From the NCBI GenBank assembly GCA_027575805.1, contig JANBPU010000252.1, positions 1 to 20,986 on the forward strand: a stretch of DNA of 20,986 bases, given 5' to 3'. Of the stretch, positions 18,503 through 20,986 are shown piece after piece. The notes under the pieces were generated by a model. That model did not search any database. It was not told the DNA's origin and worked only from the letters and a program-made list of their open reading frames with translations. How positions within the stretch are numbered: the first letter of the stretch is position 1; every line of letters starts with the position of its first letter. Both the position numbers and the translations under genes were made by a program. Source of the stretch: Mycoemilia scoparia (taxonomy: Eukaryota; Kickxellomycota; Kickxellomycetes; Kickxellales; Kickxellaceae).

Positions 18503-19391
18503 TTTCTGTTATTTAATTGTATTTATTGGATCTGTTATGAATTATTGGGACACACACACACGCACAGCAGGAGCAACAGTAATGACAATATTGAAACAGA
18601 GAGGAAGGCAATTTATCATTTGTAGCTTTAGCTTTGTTAAATTTCAAGTATTTATTTCAAAACTAACTTTTTGTGACAACTCAGTTTATTATGGGAAAAT
18701 GTTTTGATTGATAACCTATGTGGTATAATTAACTGATTAATTGGTGGAATCATAATCAATCAAACAAGAATGGATAATGATTCCTGCAATAACTGGCGAT
18801 ATCATTTGGTCAAAGTGCACAAGGCTTTGCACAAAATGGGTCACCCCCAAGAGTAGTTGCATATTGTATGGCTCATGACTGGGCCAAAATCTGATGAGGG
18901 CCCACCATTTCTGCCTACTACCATAGATTCAATCACTAGTCAAATCTTGCCACATCTGAAAAATTCTGCTGTAGTTGATCCACAAATATTTTCTTTTAGT
19001 CAAGACTATATATTGTTTTAGTGAAATGGTAAAACCTCCCCTCCCCTCCCCTCCCCTCCCTGCATGAGCAAGGGGGAAAATTGGCAGGTATAGAGAATCG
19101 GTCAATATTAGACTCAATTTTTTAGACACAAATGTAAAATGGACTAACTTTCCATATTGATGATGGTGGAGATTATGATATTAATAAATTTAGGTTAGTG
19201 ATCTTTATTGATCAATGATGACCAGAGTTGTTAATTCAATTTCCAGAAAATCTGTGTTTGTGCATTAGGTAAGTAAAAATTAAACATCTGGAGTAAATAT
19301 GCAGTTGTTGTTATTATTATTGCTAGTAGAGTACATGTGAAGCTTTTTGAGTGTTTGGGCACAGCTGAATCAAAGTGGTGTTTGAGTGAAC
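18503..19391. other. Intergenic region upstream of Sm-G
   Basis: Contains a CA-rich run at 18550-18566 near the Sm-G start and a CTCCC pentamer array at 19035-19060. Open frames (18444-18707 plus, 18929-19129 minus) overlap these or have accidental composition. No gene is recognised. Confidence 0.45.
19035..19060. repeat. CTCCC pentamer array, G-quadruplex candidate on minus
   Basis: Five tandem CTCCC units. The minus strand reads as five runs of three or four G separated by single A, which meets the usual pattern for a stable intramolecular G-quadruplex. Confidence 0.7.
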
Positions 19392-19688
19392 TATAGTATA
19401 GGGGAATCAATTGATTTATAGTATAGGAGAATCATATATTTAAGGGGCATTTTTAGTATAGGGGCCTATACCAATCTTTAGTACAGGGACCTATATTCAT
19501 CTTTAGGAGTATAATTGGACCCAAAAGACAGCAAAAATTTATTCTTAAATAAAAGTTATATACCAAACTTTACTATTAAATATATTAATATATATCGTAA
19601 TACCTTTCCCTAAAGAAAAAGATAATAAATTAGTTATTTATTATTATTGGCTCTATATATATATAACATATTATATAGCAAGGGCCTA

Positions 19689-19758
19689 GGGGGTCCCCCT
19701 ATAAAGGGGGAATAGCCCACTGCAGCCCTAAAAGCAATACTAGAGGTATTGCAAGGGC
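19689..19758. repeat. Hairpin-rich segment inside the composite element
   Basis: GGGGGTCCCCC at 19689-19699 is a near-perfect palindrome. A second stem follows: GCCCT (19725) pairs with AGGGC (19754), and inside it GCAATAC (19734) pairs with GTATTGC (19746) over a five-base loop. It is markedly more GC-rich than its surroundings, which suggests an inserted short element of another family. Confidence 0.6.
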
Positions 19759-19810
19759 AGAGGCAAAGCCATTATATTTTTATATATTCTTTATTTTGAG
19801 TCAATTGTCT

Positions 19811-19931
19811 ATATGGGTAATAATTTTTGAAGGGTAAATTTTGGGGACCAGCGATTATAGGGGAAATCACAGCCAAACGGGTGTCCAGTTTTACTAGTGA
19901 ACTTTCACCCTTCAAAAATTATTACCCATAT
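19811..19931 (+). mobile_element. MITE, intact 121-bp copy with perfect 25-bp terminal repeats
   Basis: The left end ATATGGGTAATAATTTTT through GAAGGGT (19811-19835) is the exact reverse complement of 19907-19931. The 71-bp middle contains CCAGCGATTATAGGGG and CAGTTTTACTAGTGAA and matches the copies at 7936-8056 and 9770-9873. Perfect terminal repeats make this the youngest copy in the window. It has no coding capacity. It serves as the reference for the family here. Confidence 0.85.
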
Positions 19932-20054
19932 AAGAAAAATATAGTTTCCTATACTAAAAATCATCTAAAAATTAATATATTTGTCTATACTAAAGATTGG
20001 TATAGGCCCTTATACTAAAGATGTCCCTAAAATATAAAATTCCCCTATACTATA

Positions 20055-20407
20055 AAAGCTCCCTCAAAATTATTATAAAACTGCTAATAAAAGAAATTAC
20101 TAATGAAAATAATGGATCACTATAATTCAGAATGATTCTAGGTTATTGTATGTGGGTGTGAATGGTCATGGCCCAACACAGGCCATAAGCTGTATATTTT
20201 AGCTAGAGCTTGATAAATTATTGGCTGAGTAATATATATTAAAAGTTTTTAACAATTCTTATGACTCAGTTTTGGAGGCCAGTGTATATATAAAAAATCA
20301 TTGCAACCCTTTTCTTAGAATATATTAATAGAACCCATTCCCTCTCTACCATCAGAATATATTAATAGCTAAATAATACAAGTATAAAGTTAAAGATAAG
20401 GGTAGTC
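20055..20407. other. Spacer between composite element and edge gene
   Basis: AT-rich sequence with a direct repeat, AGAATATATTAATAG, at about 20318 and 20354. It probably contains the 3' UTR of the minus-strand edge gene. Nothing else is recognised. Confidence 0.4.
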
Positions 20408-20986
20408 CTAAAAATCACTAATATTTATAAACACACAACTCCCTGTTGTACCATTGACTGTACTTAATATAAAATTAACACTATTAGGCTCAGCACTTGT
20501 TATACATGCATATGAACATGAGACTGAGAAAAAGGGATCCCCATAGATTTTGGTTATACAAGTACAATCAGGTCTTGTTACTTGTGCATATGACAATTCA
20601 CAAGTATTGGTCCTAAAATAATTACTGTTAGTAACAAAGGAAGACCATCTTTGTCTCCTAAGATAGTTAGACTGGGAGAATTGACTATAGCTTGAGAATG
20701 ATGCTGCTGATGCTGTTGATATTCTATAAAGTGAATCTGAAGCTACAGATACTGTTGAAGCTCTATAGGCTGAATCAGATGATACTGATAATCTATAAGC
20801 TACATCTGAAGCTGTAGATTCCCTATATGCTGCATCTGAAGCTGTTGACTCTCTATATACTGCATCTGAGGCTGTTGATTATCTATAGGCTAGATCTGAA
20901 GCTGCTGAAGCTGTTGAAGCTCTATATACTGCATCTGAGGCTGTAGATTGTCTATAATCCAAGTCTGAGGTTGCTGAGGCTGTAGA
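20408..20986 (-). pseudogene. 3' part of a Ser/Thr/Ala-repeat protein gene with in-frame stop, truncated by window edge
   Basis: One minus-strand frame runs from the window edge to TAG at 20408-20410 with a single interruption, TAA at 20879-20881. Both sides of the TAA encode the same repeat, STASDAVYRE or a 13-residue version STASAASDLAYR-x, about nine units in all. The TAA falls on the variable last position of a unit, where neighbours have Gln, Ala, Glu, Leu or Ile. After the repeats comes a segment with LRRQRWSSF, then a Cys-containing C-terminal region (RPDCTC, SVSCSYAC, TGSCVFIN) of about 60 residues. No ATG is needed downstream of the TAA, since the gene enters from outside. It may be a recent nonsense mutation, a sequencing error, or a gene that really ends at 20879. 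The protein family is not recognised. Confidence 0.55.
20681..20986 (-). repeat. Tandem 30/39-nt coding repeat array
   Basis: About nine imperfect units of 30 or 39 nt on the minus strand, each ending TAYAGA-type (Tyr-Arg) and starting TCAACAGC-type (Ser-Thr-Ala). The units stay in one reading frame, and the 39-nt type differs from the 30-nt type by three added codons (Ser-Ala-Ala or similar). The array continues past the window. Confidence 0.8.

Larger units (their letters stand above)
19392..20054. mobile_element. Composite inverted-repeat (MITE-like) element
   Basis: The outer ends, TATAGTATAGGGGA at 19392 and TCCCCTATACTATA ending at 20054, are perfect 14-bp inverted repeats. The arms continue as imperfect inverted repeats that share GGCCTATACCAATCTTTAGTA (19461-19485 against 19990-20012). 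The left arm also repeats TATAGTATAGG internally. Between the arms are a hairpin-rich segment (19689-19758) and a complete 121-bp MITE (19811-19931). There is no transposase or long open frame, so it is non-autonomous. No clear target-site duplication was seen. Confidence 0.65.

Noticed and set aside
19827..20018. 63-residue open frame on plus
   Set aside because: It lies across the 121-bp MITE and the arm of the composite element and reads through their repeats.
20408..20596. Separate small gene on minus with start at 20596
   Set aside because: The codon at 20596 is TTG, and the same frame is open far upstream into the repeat array, so it is the 3' part of a larger gene.
20681..20986. CRISPR-like repeat array
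   Set aside because: Units are adjacent without unique spacers and keep one reading frame, so this is a coding tandem repeat.
1..20986. tRNA genes
   Set aside because: No B-box-like GGTTCGA-type sequence with a matching acceptor stem was found on either strand by eye; a tRNAscan-SE run would be decisive.

Overview
The window is AT-rich nuclear DNA of a eukaryote, most likely a fungus. The evidence is a spindle-checkpoint MAD1 protein, a spliced Sm-G gene, short introns (112, 117 and 119 nt) that all begin GTAAGT and end in AG, a Pol III-type 5S rRNA, and a family of short inverted-repeat elements. Most proteins carry Asn/Ser/Thr/Gln runs. The phylum cannot be fixed from the sequence. An early-diverging (Mucoromycota/Glomeromycotina-like) or another AT-rich fungus fits the general look, but that is a guess.

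Layout from left to right: a 5S rRNA (minus, 19-135); a dienelactone-hydrolase-family enzyme (minus, 377-1114); a pair of plus-strand paralogues, A (2646-3660, three exons) and B (5111-6088), that define an unrecognised family with a CxCxxC-[KR]EYR motif and a matched C-terminal tail; a pair of minus-strand paralogues, C1 (6320-7312) and C2 (8337-9245), of a second unrecognised family, with short inverted-repeat transposon copies on both sides of C2; MAD1 (plus, 10598-14095); a pair of minus-strand double-stranded-RNA-binding-domain proteins, D1 (14331-15836) and D2 (16638-17468); the Sm-G gene (minus, 18075-18502, with a clear last exon at 18075-18128); a composite inverted-repeat element (19392-20054) holding a perfect 121-bp MITE; and, at the right edge, the 3' part of a minus-strand gene with about nine short Ser/Thr/Ala/Tyr-Arg repeats and an in-frame stop (20408-20986).

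The housekeeping genes (5S, MAD1, Sm-G, hydrolase) sit among three separate local duplications. Each pair lies head to tail on one strand and has diverged strongly while keeping a recognisable core. Nothing shows that the pairs act together. The dsRBD pair is the only one with a predictable activity (binding structured RNA). The A/B and C1/C2 families are the best candidates for undescribed proteins.
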